64,000 nucleotides of DNA from Poriferisocius sp965200775 (GTDB lineage: Bacteria; Actinomycetota; Acidimicrobiia; Acidimicrobiales; Bin134). The position numbers and the translations under genes were made by a program. Shown one piece after another: positions 41,697-50,419 of the stretch (the first letter of the stretch is position 1; every line of letters starts with the position of its first letter). The DNA lies in contig OZ241383.1 of the NCBI GenBank assembly GCA_965200775.1, forward strand, positions 2,790,001 through 2,854,000, written 5' to 3'. The notes under the pieces are model-generated. The model had not been told where the DNA came from. It worked only from the letters and a program-made list of their open reading frames with translations, and searched no databases.

Positions 41697-42772
41697 GCGA
41701 TTTCTCCCGAGCAGGTACCGACCCCGCCGATGAGGCTGAGCGCACTAAGGGCTTGATCGATCCCGTCGCCCTGGGTGCATGGATGGACGACCAGGGAATC
41801 GCCGGCCGGGGCGAACCCGTCACCAGCCGGTTCATCTCCGGGGGTGCCTCCAACGAGATCTTCGAGATCTGCCGAGGCGAGCACCGATGGGCACTGCGCC
41901 GCCCGCCCCGCAACGTCCCCGAGGGCCGCAACGAGACGATGATGCGGGAGTACCGGATCCTGGCTGCCCTGGCAGACACCGACGTTCCCCACGCCCGAGC
42001 GGTCGGGGGCACCGACGACACCGGGATTCTGGGAGCGGCTTTCTATCTCATGGACTTCGTTGACGGGTGGTCACCGATCAACGAGCCGGGCTGGCCCGAG
42101 CCGTTCGCCTCCGACATGGACGCCCGCCCCGCCCTGGCGTACGAGCTGGTGGACGCCATTGCCCGTCTGTCCAACGTCGATTGGCGGGCCAGAGGGCTCG
42201 AGGGCCTGGGGCGCCCCGACGGGTTCCACGAGCGCCAGGTTGACCGTTGGTACGCCCACCTCAACCGGTTCAAGTTCCGCGACATCCCCGGCCTCGATAC
42301 GGCGGGCGACTGGCTCCGGGGCCGCACCCCCCGCAGCTACCAACCGGGCATCATGCACGGCGATTACCAGTTCGCCAACGTGATGTTCCACCACGGCGCA
42401 CCGGCTCGCATGGCCGCCATCGTCGATTGGGAGATGGGCACGGTGGGCGATCCGCTGCTGGATCTCGCCTGGGTGGTGATGAACTGGCCCGCCGACGAAG
42501 CCTCCCGCCCCTCTGTGGGTTACGTCGATTACACCGGACTTCCCTTTCGTGACGACCTGCTGGAGCGCTACTCCTCGGTGTCGGGGCGCGACGTGGACGA
42601 GATCGACTACTACGTGATCCTGGCTCGCTTCAAGCTGGCCATCGTCCTTGAGGGCGGCTACGCCCGCTACGTGTCCGGCGGTGCCGACAACCCCAAGATG
42701 GAGGCGTTCGGTCGGGTGGTTTTGGACCTGGCCCGCGACGCCGCCGACCTGGCCCAGACCACCTCTCTATAG
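41693..42772 (+). CDS. Phosphotransferase family protein (APH/ACAD10-like kinase)
   Basis: 359 residues. N-lobe FISGGASNEIFEI with RWALRRPP (ATP Lys/Arg region), catalytic loop GIMHGDYQFANVMFH with intact His-Gly-Asp and Asn, and metal motif AAIVDWEMGTVGDPLLDLAW. This is the acyl-CoA-dehydrogenase-associated group of APH-like kinases, thought to phosphorylate hydroxyacyl intermediates. An acyl-CoA dehydrogenase lies 1.4 kb downstream. Confidence 0.86.
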   Translation: MSDFSRAGTDPADEAERTKGLIDPVALGAWMDDQGIAGRGEPVTSRFISGGASNEIFEICRGEHRWALRRPPRNVPEGRNETMMREYRILAALADTDVPHARAVGGTDDTGILGAAFYLMDFVDGWSPINEPGWPEPFASDMDARPALAYELVDAIARLSNVDWRARGLEGLGRPDGFHERQVDRWYAHLNRFKFRDIPGLDTAGDWLRGRTPRSYQPGIMHGDYQFANVMFHHGAPARMAAIVDWEMGTVGDPLLDLAWVVMNWPADEASRPSVGYVDYTGLPFRDDLLERYSSVSGRDVDEIDYYVILARFKLAIVLEGGYARYVSGGADNPKMEAFGRVVLDLARDAADLAQTTSL

Positions 42773-42811
42773 CTCTACCGCTGTAGCTCTGCCTCTGTAG
42801 CTCTACTGGCC
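42770..42811 (+). repeat. Three 14-bp tandem repeats
   Basis: TAGCTCTACCGCTG, TAGCTCTGCCTCTG and TAGCTCTACTGGCC follow directly on one another, beginning with the last base before the kinase stop. They fill most of the short gap between convergent genes. No function is evident. Confidence 0.7.
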
Positions 42812-42835
42812 CTACCTGGCTACCGGCCTTATCTT

Positions 42836-44110
42836 CTATTGGTCGCCCCAGATCACGGGAAGGGCGGCAGGGGCCCGAAACGCCAGCCCGACGATCTTCG
42901 GCGGCTCGGCTTCGGGGTCCAACCGCAGGCCGGGCAAGCGGTCGAGGAGGCACTCCAGCACTGCCCTCATCTCCATGCGGGCCAGATGGATGCCCAGGCA
43001 AAGGTGCGGTCCGGTGGCGAATGCGATGTGGGCCTTGGCCGGGCGGAAGATGTCGAACCGGTCTGGGTCCTCCCAGCGGGATGGGTCACGGTTGGCCGAC
43101 CCCAAGGAGGTGTTCACCGCCGACCCCGCTCCCACCTCCACACCGTCCACCACCGCATCGCTCGTCGAGGTGCGGGAGATACCGGTGAGCGGAGGCTCCC
43201 ACCGCAGGGCTTCCTCCACCGCGGCAGTTACCAGTTCCCGGTCGGCCCGCACAGCGTTCAACTGCGCCGGGTCCGACAGCAGCCCCACCATCATGTTGCT
43301 GGCCGCCCGGTATGTGGTCTCCGCTCCGGCAGGTAGCAGCAACCGGCAGAAGGCGATGATCTCGTCGTTGGTGAGCTGCTGGCCGTCGAGTTCGGCGTGG
43401 GCCAGCAGGCTGATCAGGTCCTCCTCCGGGTCGGCCCGCCGTGCCTCCACCACCGGCTCCAGGTAGTCGTACAGCCATTGCGACGCCGCGAAACCCCGCT
43501 CCACCTCGTTACCCATGTTCGTGATCTCCACGGCCCGGCGGTAGAACGCGGGAAGGTCGGTCTCCGGCAGCCCCAGCGCAATGGCGATCACATGCACGGG
43601 AAACACGAACATCAGCTCGGCCACCAGATCGGCCCGCCCCCGGTCGACAAAAGCGTCGATGTAGTGGTTGAGCACCGGATTCACGATCTCGTGCTCCCAC
43701 CGTTCCATCTCCCGGCGGGTGAATGCCTGCTGGATCAACCGTCGGTACTGCCCGTGCTCGGGCTCGTCCATCTCCAGGATGGTGTGCCCCATCACCAGGC
43801 CCATCGACTCTGCGTATCCCGCCGACGAGAACGTGGCCCCGTCTCGCAGCACCCCTTCCACGGCGTCATACGAGAGCATGTTCACGATCTCTCGGTCGCC
43901 GGCCATGAGGTCGCTCACGCTCAGCCGTCCCAGCTTCTCCGAAATGGGCCCCCGAAACGCGGGACCCTCGGCCAGCAGCTCGGCCAGTATCGGGTGGAGG
44001 TCGGTCTCGCCCCCCGCTCCCTGGGCTTCATCGAACGCATCGAACGGGTCGTAGCCCTCGTCGCCGGGTTCCGGTGCCCTGGCCGCCGCTAGAATCTCGC
44101 CCGGTGTCAT
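42836..44110 (-). CDS. Cytochrome P450
   Basis: 424 residues from ATG 44110 (MTPGEILAAARAPEPGD). I-helix LLPAGAETTYRA, ExxR in EALRWEPP, heme loop FATGPHLCLGIHLAR with Cys371 and the usual Phe seven residues before it. A GTG at 44122 would add four residues; a longer frame to 44518 reads antisense through the acyl-CoA dehydrogenase gene and is not real. Divergent from that gene by 66 bp, so both may share control. Confidence 0.91.
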   Translation of the reverse strand: MTPGEILAAARAPEPGDEGYDPFDAFDEAQGAGGETDLHPILAELLAEGPAFRGPISEKLGRLSVSDLMAGDREIVNMLSYDAVEGVLRDGATFSSAGYAESMGLVMGHTILEMDEPEHGQYRRLIQQAFTRREMERWEHEIVNPVLNHYIDAFVDRGRADLVAELMFVFPVHVIAIALGLPETDLPAFYRRAVEITNMGNEVERGFAASQWLYDYLEPVVEARRADPEEDLISLLAHAELDGQQLTNDEIIAFCRLLLPAGAETTYRAASNMMVGLLSDPAQLNAVRADRELVTAAVEEALRWEPPLTGISRTSTSDAVVDGVEVGAGSAVNTSLGSANRDPSRWEDPDRFDIFRPAKAHIAFATGPHLCLGIHLARMEMRAVLECLLDRLPGLRLDPEAEPPKIVGLAFRAPAALPVIWGDQ

Positions 44111-44176
44111 CTTGAACTCCACGGCGAACCACTGTATTCGCACCACGCAATCACCCACCCAAAAGGCGGTAATCCC

Positions 44177-45484
44177 ATGGCCATCGATTTCACCGTCGAG
44201 CCCGAGTTCCAGGAAAAGCTCGACTGGATGGACCAGTTCGTCACCGAGGAGATCGAGCCCATCGACCTCTACTTCCGGGGCGAGGTCAACCCGTTCGACC
44301 GCACCAACGACAAGGTCAACGCCCTCATCGACCCCCTCCAGGAGCAGGTTCAGGGCCAGGGCCTCTGGGCCTGCCACATCGGCCCCCATTTGGGCGGGCT
44401 CGGCTACGGCCAGGTGAAGCTGGCGTTGATGAACGAGATTCTGGGCCGCACGCTGTGGGGCCAGGTGGTGTTCGGCTGTCAGGCCCCCGACTCGGGCAAC
44501 GCCGAGATCATCGCCCACTACGGCACCGACGGGCAGAAGGAGCTCTATCTCCAGCCGTTGCTCGACGGCAAGATCTCATCCACCTACGCCATGACCGAGC
44601 CTCAGGGCGGGTCCGATCCCAACTACTTCACCTGCCGGGCCCACCGTGACGGCGACGAGTGGGTGATCAACGGTGAGAAGTGGTTTGCCTCCAACTACAA
44701 GTACGCCACCTTTATGATCGTCATGCTCATCACCAATCCCGACGTGCCGGTGTACCGGGGTTCGTCGATGATGCTGGTGCCCACCGACACTCCCGGTATC
44801 GAGGTGGTGGCCGACGTGGGATTGGGAACCGAGCCGGTGGGGGAGGGCGACCACGCCTACCTCCGGTTCAACGATGTCCGGGTCCCGGCTGAGAACCTGT
44901 TGGGCGACGAGGGGTCGGGGTTCAAGATCGCCCAGACCCGCCTCGGCGGCGGTCGGGTCCACCACGGGATGCGTTCGGTGGGGGTGGCCCAGCGGGCTCT
45001 GGACATGATGTGCGAGCGGGTGCTGTCCAGGGAGACCAAAGGGTCGCTGATCGGCGAGAAGCAGTCCATTCAGCACTGGATCGCCGACTCCTGGGTTCAG
45101 ATCCAGCAGTTCCGGCTCCAGGTGCTCCACTGCGCTTGGCTGATCGACGCCGAGGGCGATTACGCCAAGATCCGCCAGCACATTGCCGGTGTGAAGGTGG
45201 CCACCCCCAAGGTGCTTATCGACGTGGTGTACCGGGCAATGCATGCTCACGGCTCGCTGGGGGTGTCCAACCTGATGCCTCTGACCCAGATGTGGATGTC
45301 GGGACCGGTCATGGGCATAGCCGATGGCCCCACCGAGGTTCACAAGGACACCATCGCCAAGCAGGTCCTCAAGAGCTATTCCCCGTCCAAGGGCCTGTTC
45401 CCCTCCCAACACCTACCCGACCGCATCGCGGCTGCTCGGGCTCACGTGGAATCCCGCATCGAACACGAAATCGCCAACCTCTAG
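44177..45484 (+). CDS. Acyl-CoA dehydrogenase
   Basis: 435 residues, FAD enzyme that makes the alpha-beta double bond in an acyl-CoA. Domains in order: helical N-domain, ACAD signature TYAMTEPQGGSDPNYF, beta domain with VINGEKWFASNYKYA, and C-terminal helices with MHAHGSLGVSNLMPL and IADGPTEVHKDTIAK. The gene is complete, with a good start in CACCCAAAAGGCGGTAATCC-ATG context. Confidence 0.92.
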   Translation: MAIDFTVEPEFQEKLDWMDQFVTEEIEPIDLYFRGEVNPFDRTNDKVNALIDPLQEQVQGQGLWACHIGPHLGGLGYGQVKLALMNEILGRTLWGQVVFGCQAPDSGNAEIIAHYGTDGQKELYLQPLLDGKISSTYAMTEPQGGSDPNYFTCRAHRDGDEWVINGEKWFASNYKYATFMIVMLITNPDVPVYRGSSMMLVPTDTPGIEVVADVGLGTEPVGEGDHAYLRFNDVRVPAENLLGDEGSGFKIAQTRLGGGRVHHGMRSVGVAQRALDMMCERVLSRETKGSLIGEKQSIQHWIADSWVQIQQFRLQVLHCAWLIDAEGDYAKIRQHIAGVKVATPKVLIDVVYRAMHAHGSLGVSNLMPLTQMWMSGPVMGIADGPTEVHKDTIAKQVLKSYSPSKGLFPSQHLPDRIAAARAHVESRIEHEIANL

Positions 45485-45512
45485 GGGCCGAGAGAAGTGA
45501 GGGGCGTCTCAC

Positions 45513-45553
45513 GTGCCAGCAAACTGGCACCTCAGATGCCGGCAAACTGGCAC
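45513..45553 (+). terminator. Tandem hairpins between convergent genes
   Basis: GTGCCAG-CAAA-CTGGCAC (45513-45530) is a perfect 7-bp hairpin. ATGCCGG-CAAA-CTGGCAC (45536-45553) is a near copy with mismatches. They sit between convergent acyl-CoA dehydrogenase and DUF454 genes, fitting a bidirectional terminator; a REP-like element is the alternative. Confidence 0.6.
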
Positions 45554-45564
45554 ATGGCTGGTGG

Positions 45565-46005
45565 CTAGCGCTTGGTGGGAACCCTTCCGAAGATGTATCC
45601 CAAGCCGATGAGGCCCACTCCGATTACCACGACCCTCCACGTCCAAGATTCCATTAGCAGCCCGGTGCTGATCCCCACTGCTACCACGATCATTGTTCCC
45701 GCCAGCACCTTCGCCTTCATCGGCATCCCCAGTCCGGCCCGGTAATCGGCCACTAGCTTCCCCACGCCCGGCAATCCGAGCACCCACCGTTCCATCCGCT
45801 CGCTAGACCGAGAGAAAGCCGCCGCCGCCATGATGAAGAACACGGTGGAGGGCAGTCCCGGCACCACCACCCCGATGCCCCCCAGCGCTACACACAGAAG
45901 GCCTCCCAGAATCCAAAGCCCCCGCACCAGCGGGTTCGAGGCCACCTTGGAGTGGCCGGCGGCTTGGGAATCGCCGGGGTCAGCCGGCGAGCTCGGCGAG
46001 GTCAC
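45565..46005 (-). CDS. DUF454 family inner-membrane protein (YbaN-like)
   Basis: 146 residues. After a polar N-terminus come a helix pair with the DUF454 core LGGIGVVVPGLPSTVFFIMAAAAFSRSS, the motif VLGLPGVGKLVADYRAG and two more membrane helices (MIVVAVGISTGLLM, VVVIGVGLIGLGYIFG). Function of the family is unknown. GTG start, 26 bp inside the end of the upstream membrane-protein gene. Confidence 0.8.
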   Translation of the reverse strand: MTSPSSPADPGDSQAAGHSKVASNPLVRGLWILGGLLCVALGGIGVVVPGLPSTVFFIMAAAAFSRSSERMERWVLGLPGVGKLVADYRAGLGMPMKAKVLAGTMIVVAVGISTGLLMESWTWRVVVIGVGLIGLGYIFGRVPTKR

Positions 46006-46309
46006 CGGCCGTCAGGTAGTACAGCAACACGATCACCGCCGCGTTCACCACGCTCACCGGCCACTTCAACCGGTGGTCGGCCCGCCAGAATCGGCGGATG
46101 CTCAACCCGTTGAACACGATGGCAACCACCCCGATCACCACTCCCAGAGCGGGCCCCACCGCGTCGGCAAGCCCGAGAACCGGTAGCAGATACGGGAACA
46201 CCAGGTAGGTAAGCAGACACCGGATGCCCGACACCACCATCGACTGGCTGAACCGGCGCTCGGCAGTGTTCGGGGCCGCTTCCCGGTCCGGCGCCGTATC
46301 GATGCTCAC
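45980..46309 (-). CDS. Small membrane protein, three predicted helices
   Basis: About 109 residues from GTG 46309 (VSIDTAPDREAAPN). Hydrophobic segments: VVSGIRCLLTYLVFPYLLPV, VGPALGVVIGVVAIVFNGL and VSVVNAAVIVLLYYLTAG, with a conserved-looking SIRRFWRADHRLKWPV between the last two. No named family. It overlaps the DUF454 gene and is probably co-transcribed with it. A longer frame to 46480 runs through the palindrome at 46377 and is less likely. Confidence 0.65.
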   Translation of the reverse strand: MSIDTAPDREAAPNTAERRFSQSMVVSGIRCLLTYLVFPYLLPVLGLADAVGPALGVVIGVVAIVFNGLSIRRFWRADHRLKWPVSVVNAAVIVLLYYLTAGDLAELAG

Positions 46310-46376
46310 CCCGGTGATTCTCCCATTCCCCGCCGGGCCCCGCCTCACCCAATAGCCGGATTTATCCAGGAAGAGC

Positions 46377-46413
46377 TGTGTAAATCTGAAAGTACTACCT
46401 TCAGATTTACACA
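46377..46413 (+). promoter_or_regulatory. Long perfect inverted repeat before the AAA+ ATPase gene
   Basis: Arms TGTGTAAATCTGAA and TTCAGATTTACACA (14 bp each, perfect) surround AGTACTACC. It ends 19 bp before the ATG at 46433 and is A+T-rich in a G+C-rich genome. TAGGCT at 46421-46426 could be the -10 element. It looks like an operator or an RNA hairpin controlling the gene. Confidence 0.7.
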
Positions 46414-46432
46414 GGCGAGGTAGGCTGTCGGG

Positions 46433-47602
46433 ATGATTGAGCGTGATATCACCTCGGTCCTGCTGAGGTTGTTCGAGCAATACCCGTTGGTCACGGTCAC
46501 CGGCCCTCGGCAGTCAGGCAAGACCACCTTGTCTCGCGCAGCGTTCCCCAATCTTGCCTACGTCAACTTGGAGGCTCCCAACAACCGAGAATTCGCGGAG
46601 AGCGACCCGGTCTCCTTTCTCGCTCGTCTGGACAAAGGGGCGATCCTCGATGAGGTGCAGCGGGTGCCTAGCCTGCTTTCCTACCTCCAGGTCATTGCCG
46701 ACGAGAAAGGCCGCAACGGCCTCTTCGTCCTCACCGGCAGCGAGCAGTTCAAGCTCTCCGAGGCCATCAGCCAGTCGCTCGCAGGCCGCACGGCGCTGCT
46801 GCGCCTGCTGCCGTTCACACTGGCTGAGCGTCACGCCGCAGGAGGCGGCACAGAAGTGGACGACCTCTTGTACTCCGGCTTCTACCCCCGGATCCACGAC
46901 CAGGGCCTAGACCCGACCCAAGCCCTTGGCGACTACCTGGAAACGTACGTTGAGCGGGATGTTCGCAGAATCGGTGCGATTCGTGACCTTTCCCGCTTCC
47001 AGCAGTTTGTGCGCCTCTGCGCCGGGCGGGTGGGTCAAATGGTCAACCTGTCATCGCTGGGGGCAGATGCCGGGGTCTCCCATTCGACGGCCAGCCACTG
47101 GATGACGGTCTTGGAGGCGAGCTATATCGTGTTTCGCCTTCCCCCCTACTACGCCAACATCCGCAAGCGTCTGGTCAAGTCCCCGAAGCTCTACTTCTAT
47201 GACGTGGGCCTGGCCAGTCACCTCATCGGCATAGAGCACGTAGGTCAGATAGCCACCCATCCGTTGCGAGGGCCGCTCTTCGAGAATGCCGCGGTGATGG
47301 AGGCTCTAAAGCACCGGTTCAATCGGGGTCGTAGATCGAACATGTCGTTCTTCCGCGACACCCGCGGCTTGGAGTGCGACCTCCTGCTCGAGAACATCGA
47401 CGGCATCAGCGCCATCGAGGTCAAGGCCGGCGCGACAGTCGCTTCCGACCACTTCGACTCTCTTAACAAGCTCTCGGCCGCACTTCCAAACGTCTCATCC
47501 ACCTCGCTGGTTTACGGAGGCACCGAAGCACATCGAAGGCAGAGCGGCGAAGTAGTCCCGCTGTCGGGCTTTTCCGACCTCCTGGACCGCCTTGGCCATT
47601 GA
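46433..47602 (+). CDS. AAA+ ATPase with DUF4143 domain
   Basis: 389 residues. P-loop VTGPRQSGKTTLSRA, Walker B KGAILDEVQRVPSLL, sensor LFVLTGSEQFKL, then the DUF4143 part: ETYVERDVRRIGAIRDL, a winged-helix-like LGADAGVSHSTASHWM, LYFYDVGLASHLIG and a nuclease-like LECDLLLENIDGISAIEVKAG resembling a PD-(D/E)xK core. The family is patchily distributed and of unknown function. It is a stand-alone gene; the strong palindrome upstream suggests tight control. Confidence 0.85.
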   Translation: MIERDITSVLLRLFEQYPLVTVTGPRQSGKTTLSRAAFPNLAYVNLEAPNNREFAESDPVSFLARLDKGAILDEVQRVPSLLSYLQVIADEKGRNGLFVLTGSEQFKLSEAISQSLAGRTALLRLLPFTLAERHAAGGGTEVDDLLYSGFYPRIHDQGLDPTQALGDYLETYVERDVRRIGAIRDLSRFQQFVRLCAGRVGQMVNLSSLGADAGVSHSTASHWMTVLEASYIVFRLPPYYANIRKRLVKSPKLYFYDVGLASHLIGIEHVGQIATHPLRGPLFENAAVMEALKHRFNRGRRSNMSFFRDTRGLECDLLLENIDGISAIEVKAGATVASDHFDSLNKLSAALPNVSSTSLVYGGTEAHRRQSGEVVPLSGFSDLLDRLGH

Positions 47603-47642
47603 TCAGCTCATACCAACCGAAGTCTGAATCCGAATCCGTGAA

Positions 47643-47672
47643 AGCCCCCACCCTGTCGGGAAACCGGGGGCT
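47643..47672 (+). terminator. Putative terminator of the AAA+ gene
   Basis: AGCCCCC (47643-47649) pairs with GGGGGCT (47666-47672) across a 16-nt loop. No T tract. It lies 40 bp after the stop. Confidence 0.45.
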
Positions 47673-47722
47673 GAGGGGGTAGGCGCCAACCTCTGTCGGG
47701 ATTTCCTCTACCATCTCCGCTG

Positions 47723-47926
47723 ATGCGGATCAGGGTGGACACCGAGGCGTGCCAGGGACACGGGCGCTGCTACGTGCTGGCTCCCGACCTGTTCGACGCC
47801 GACGACGATGGCTACAGCCAACCCACCGCCGAGCGGGTCGTGCCTACCGAGTTGGCCGATCAGGCCCACCGAGCCCGGGCCAACTGCCCCGAGGACGCCG
47901 TCATCTTGACCGAGGAGACAACATGA
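47723..47926 (+). CDS. 3Fe-4S-type ferredoxin (P450 partner)
   Basis: 67 residues. Cluster residues are in EACQGHGRCY and NCPEDA; the position usually held by the second Cys is His, as in several actinobacterial ferredoxins that serve P450s and carry a 3Fe-4S cluster. The gene is coupled by a four-base overlap (ATGA) to the P450 that follows and should feed it electrons. The reductase is not in the window. Confidence 0.88.
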   Translation: MRIRVDTEACQGHGRCYVLAPDLFDADDDGYSQPTAERVVPTELADQAHRARANCPEDAVILTEETT

Positions 47927-49104
47927 CCGACACCGTGCCCGAAACGAAGTATTCGCTGGAGCCCCCGAAGGTCGCCCGCAACCCCCACGGCACGTACCGA
48001 GCGCTGCGGGACAACGCCCCGGCAACCGAACTGGCCGGCCGCGGCAGCCAGGGTGTGATCACGCTCAGCCGTCACGAAGATGTACTGCACGCCTTCCGCA
48101 CCCCCGAGGTGTTCTCGTCCGACCCCGGTGCGGTTGACATCGGCAACACCCGCCCCCTGGTGCCCCTACAGATCGACCCTCCCCACCACCGCAAGCACCG
48201 CAAGGCCCTCGACCCCCTGTTCGCTCCCAAGCAGATGGTCAAGTACGAGCCCCGGGTGCGGGAGCTCATCCGGGAGCTGGTCGACAACGTCGCCCCCGAT
48301 GGCCACTGCAACTTCCACGACGCCATCGCCGAGCCCATGCCTTCCACCATCTTCCTGGAGCTGCTGGGGCTCCCGGTGACCCGCCTGAACGAGTTTCTCG
48401 CTCTCAAGGACGGCATCATCCGCCCCCCGGCCCGCTCCATGGAGGAGCGTCGGGAAATGGTCAACGCCACCGGCCAGAAGATCTACGCCGCTCTCGAGGA
48501 GGTGGTGGAGGCCCGCATGGCCGAGCGCCAGGACGACTTCCTTTCCACCATCATCGACGCCGAGGTCGAAGGCGAGCCTCTCACCCGCGACGACGTGGTG
48601 GACATCGGCTACCTGTTCTTCCTGGCCGGACTCGACACCGTGTCGGCCTCCCTGGAGTGCATGGTGGCGTTCCTGGCCCAGAACCCCGATCACCGGCGCC
48701 GCTTGGTGGAAGAACCCGAAACGATCCCCCACGCCGTGGAGGAGATGCTGCGCTTCGAGAGCCCGGTGGCCAGTGCCGCTCGCATCACCGCTGCCGATAC
48801 AGAGGTGAGCGGCTGCCCCATTTCGGCCGGCACCCGCATCCACCTCCTGATCGGCTCGGCCAACACCGACGAGCGGGCCTGGATTGAATCCGACACTGTG
48901 GACTTCAACCGGGAGTCCAACAAGCACATCGCCTTCGGGGCCGGTGTCCACCGCTGCCTCGGCTCCCATCTGGCTCGCATGGAGCTGCGGGTGGCCTTGG
49001 AGGAGTGGCACGCCCGGGTGCCCGACTACCGCCTGGCCGACGGCCTCGAGCTGACGTTCAGTGCGGGTATTCGCCAGATCTCGAACCTTGAGCTGGTCTG
49101 GTGA
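47923..49104 (+). CDS. Cytochrome P450
   Basis: 393 residues. I-helix FFLAGLDTVSASL, ExxR in EMLRFESP, heme loop FGAGVHRCLGSHLAR with Cys345. ATG 47923 lies in the ferredoxin stop. The CoA transferase gene starts in its own stop (GTGA). The ferredoxin-P450-CoA transferase order suggests hydroxylation followed by CoA activation of one substrate. Confidence 0.93.
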   Translation: MTDTVPETKYSLEPPKVARNPHGTYRALRDNAPATELAGRGSQGVITLSRHEDVLHAFRTPEVFSSDPGAVDIGNTRPLVPLQIDPPHHRKHRKALDPLFAPKQMVKYEPRVRELIRELVDNVAPDGHCNFHDAIAEPMPSTIFLELLGLPVTRLNEFLALKDGIIRPPARSMEERREMVNATGQKIYAALEEVVEARMAERQDDFLSTIIDAEVEGEPLTRDDVVDIGYLFFLAGLDTVSASLECMVAFLAQNPDHRRRLVEEPETIPHAVEEMLRFESPVASAARITAADTEVSGCPISAGTRIHLLIGSANTDERAWIESDTVDFNRESNKHIAFGAGVHRCLGSHLARMELRVALEEWHARVPDYRLADGLELTFSAGIRQISNLELVW

Positions 49105-50339
49105 GCGGATCCGAAGCAGTCAGTGGCCGCCCCCTGGACGGCGTCCGGGTGGTTGAGGTTGCAAGCTGGACATTCGTCCCCTCCGGCGGCTCGGTGCTGG
49201 TCGACTGGGGTGCCGAGGTCATCAAGGTCGAACACCCTGTCACCGGCGATCCCCAGCGGGGCCTGATCACCTCCGGCCTCGTCCCAGGCGGCGGTGGGGT
49301 CAACTTCATGATCGAGCAGCCCAACCGGGGCAAGCGCTCCATCGGGTTGAACCTCGCCCATCCCGACGGTCGGGAGATGCTGCTCAAGCTGGTGGAGACC
49401 GCCGACGTGTTCCTCACCAACTACATGCCTCCGGTGCGCCGCAAGCTTCGCATCGACACCGAGCACCTCCGGGAGCGCAACCCCCAGATCATCGTCGCCC
49501 GGGGCTCCGGCCAGGGCCCCCACGGTCCCGACGCCGAAAAGGGGGGCTACGACGGGGCGTCGTTCTGGGCTCGGGGCGGCATGGGCGTGACCCTGCCCTC
49601 GCGGCCCGACGGTTGGCCCCTGATGCAGCCCGCTCCCGCGTTCGGCGACGTCATGGGGGGCATTATCACCGCCGGGGCCATCGCCGCCGCCCTGTTCCAG
49701 AGGGCCGCCACCGGGGAACCATCCACCGTGGACGTGTCGCTGTTGGCCACCGCCATGTGGCAGCTCTCCCCCCTGGTGGTGGCGTCCGGGCTGTTCGGGC
49801 TCGAAGGGTTCCCGATGGCCCCCCGCACCGAGGCCATCAACCCCGGCGTGAACAGCTATCGCACCTCCGACGGCCGCTTCCTCAGCTTCATCCTGCTGCA
49901 AACCGACAAGCACTGGGCCCAGCTCTGCGAGTGCATCGGACGGCCCGACATGGTCACCGACCCTCGGTTCGTGGATATGGCGGCCCGGGCCGAAAACAAC
50001 GTGGAGTGCATCGCCATCCTCGACGAGGTGTTCGGCACCCAGCCCCTCGCCCACTGGAAGGAGGCTCTGGCCGACTTCAAGGGGGTGTGGACCCCTTACC
50101 AGACCCTGGCCGAGCTGTACGAAGACCCCCAGGTCATCGCCAACGGCTACCTGCCCACCATGACAGCGGCCAACGGCAAGGAAGTTCAGCTCGTAGCCAA
50201 CCCCGCCATGTTCGACGAGCAACCCGTCACCGTCGAGCGGGCCCCCGAGCACGGCGAGCACACCGAGACGCTTCTCCTCGACGCCGGTGTCCCGTGGGAA
50301 GACATCGCCGCCATGAAGGAATCAGGCGCAATCCTCTAA
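49101..50339 (+). CDS. Family III CoA transferase (CaiB/BaiF type)
   Basis: 412 residues; moves CoA between carboxylic acids. N-terminal VRVVEVASWTFVPSGGSVLVDWGAEVIKVE, GLNLAHPDGREML and the active-site Asp151 in GGYDGASFWARGG are typical. C-terminal half has WAQLCECIGRPDMVTDPRF. Family includes carnitine and bile-acid CoA transferases; the substrate here is not determinable. Start is GTG in the P450 stop. Confidence 0.91.
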   Translation: MSGSEAVSGRPLDGVRVVEVASWTFVPSGGSVLVDWGAEVIKVEHPVTGDPQRGLITSGLVPGGGGVNFMIEQPNRGKRSIGLNLAHPDGREMLLKLVETADVFLTNYMPPVRRKLRIDTEHLRERNPQIIVARGSGQGPHGPDAEKGGYDGASFWARGGMGVTLPSRPDGWPLMQPAPAFGDVMGGIITAGAIAAALFQRAATGEPSTVDVSLLATAMWQLSPLVVASGLFGLEGFPMAPRTEAINPGVNSYRTSDGRFLSFILLQTDKHWAQLCECIGRPDMVTDPRFVDMAARAENNVECIAILDEVFGTQPLAHWKEALADFKGVWTPYQTLAELYEDPQVIANGYLPTMTAANGKEVQLVANPAMFDEQPVTVERAPEHGEHTETLLLDAGVPWEDIAAMKESGAIL

Positions 50340-50343
50340 TTGA

Positions 50344-50419
50344 GGCTCAATCGGCCAGTAGGGAAGCGGCGGACGCCGGCCAACCTCGACGGGCTCAATC
50401 GGTCAGGAGGGAAGCGGCG
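50344..50419 (+). repeat. 28-bp direct repeat duplicating a gene's 3' end
   Basis: 50344-50371 and 50392-50419 agree in 26 of 28 bases (GGCTCAATCGG ... GGGAAGCGGCG). The second copy is the 3' end of the minus-strand hydrolase gene (ASLLTD-stop), the first an extra copy beyond the stop, 48 bp away. Confidence 0.7.

Noticed and set aside
42836..44518. N-terminally extended P450 (560 codons)
   Set aside because: The first 136 codons are antisense to the acyl-CoA dehydrogenase; the P450 begins at 44110.
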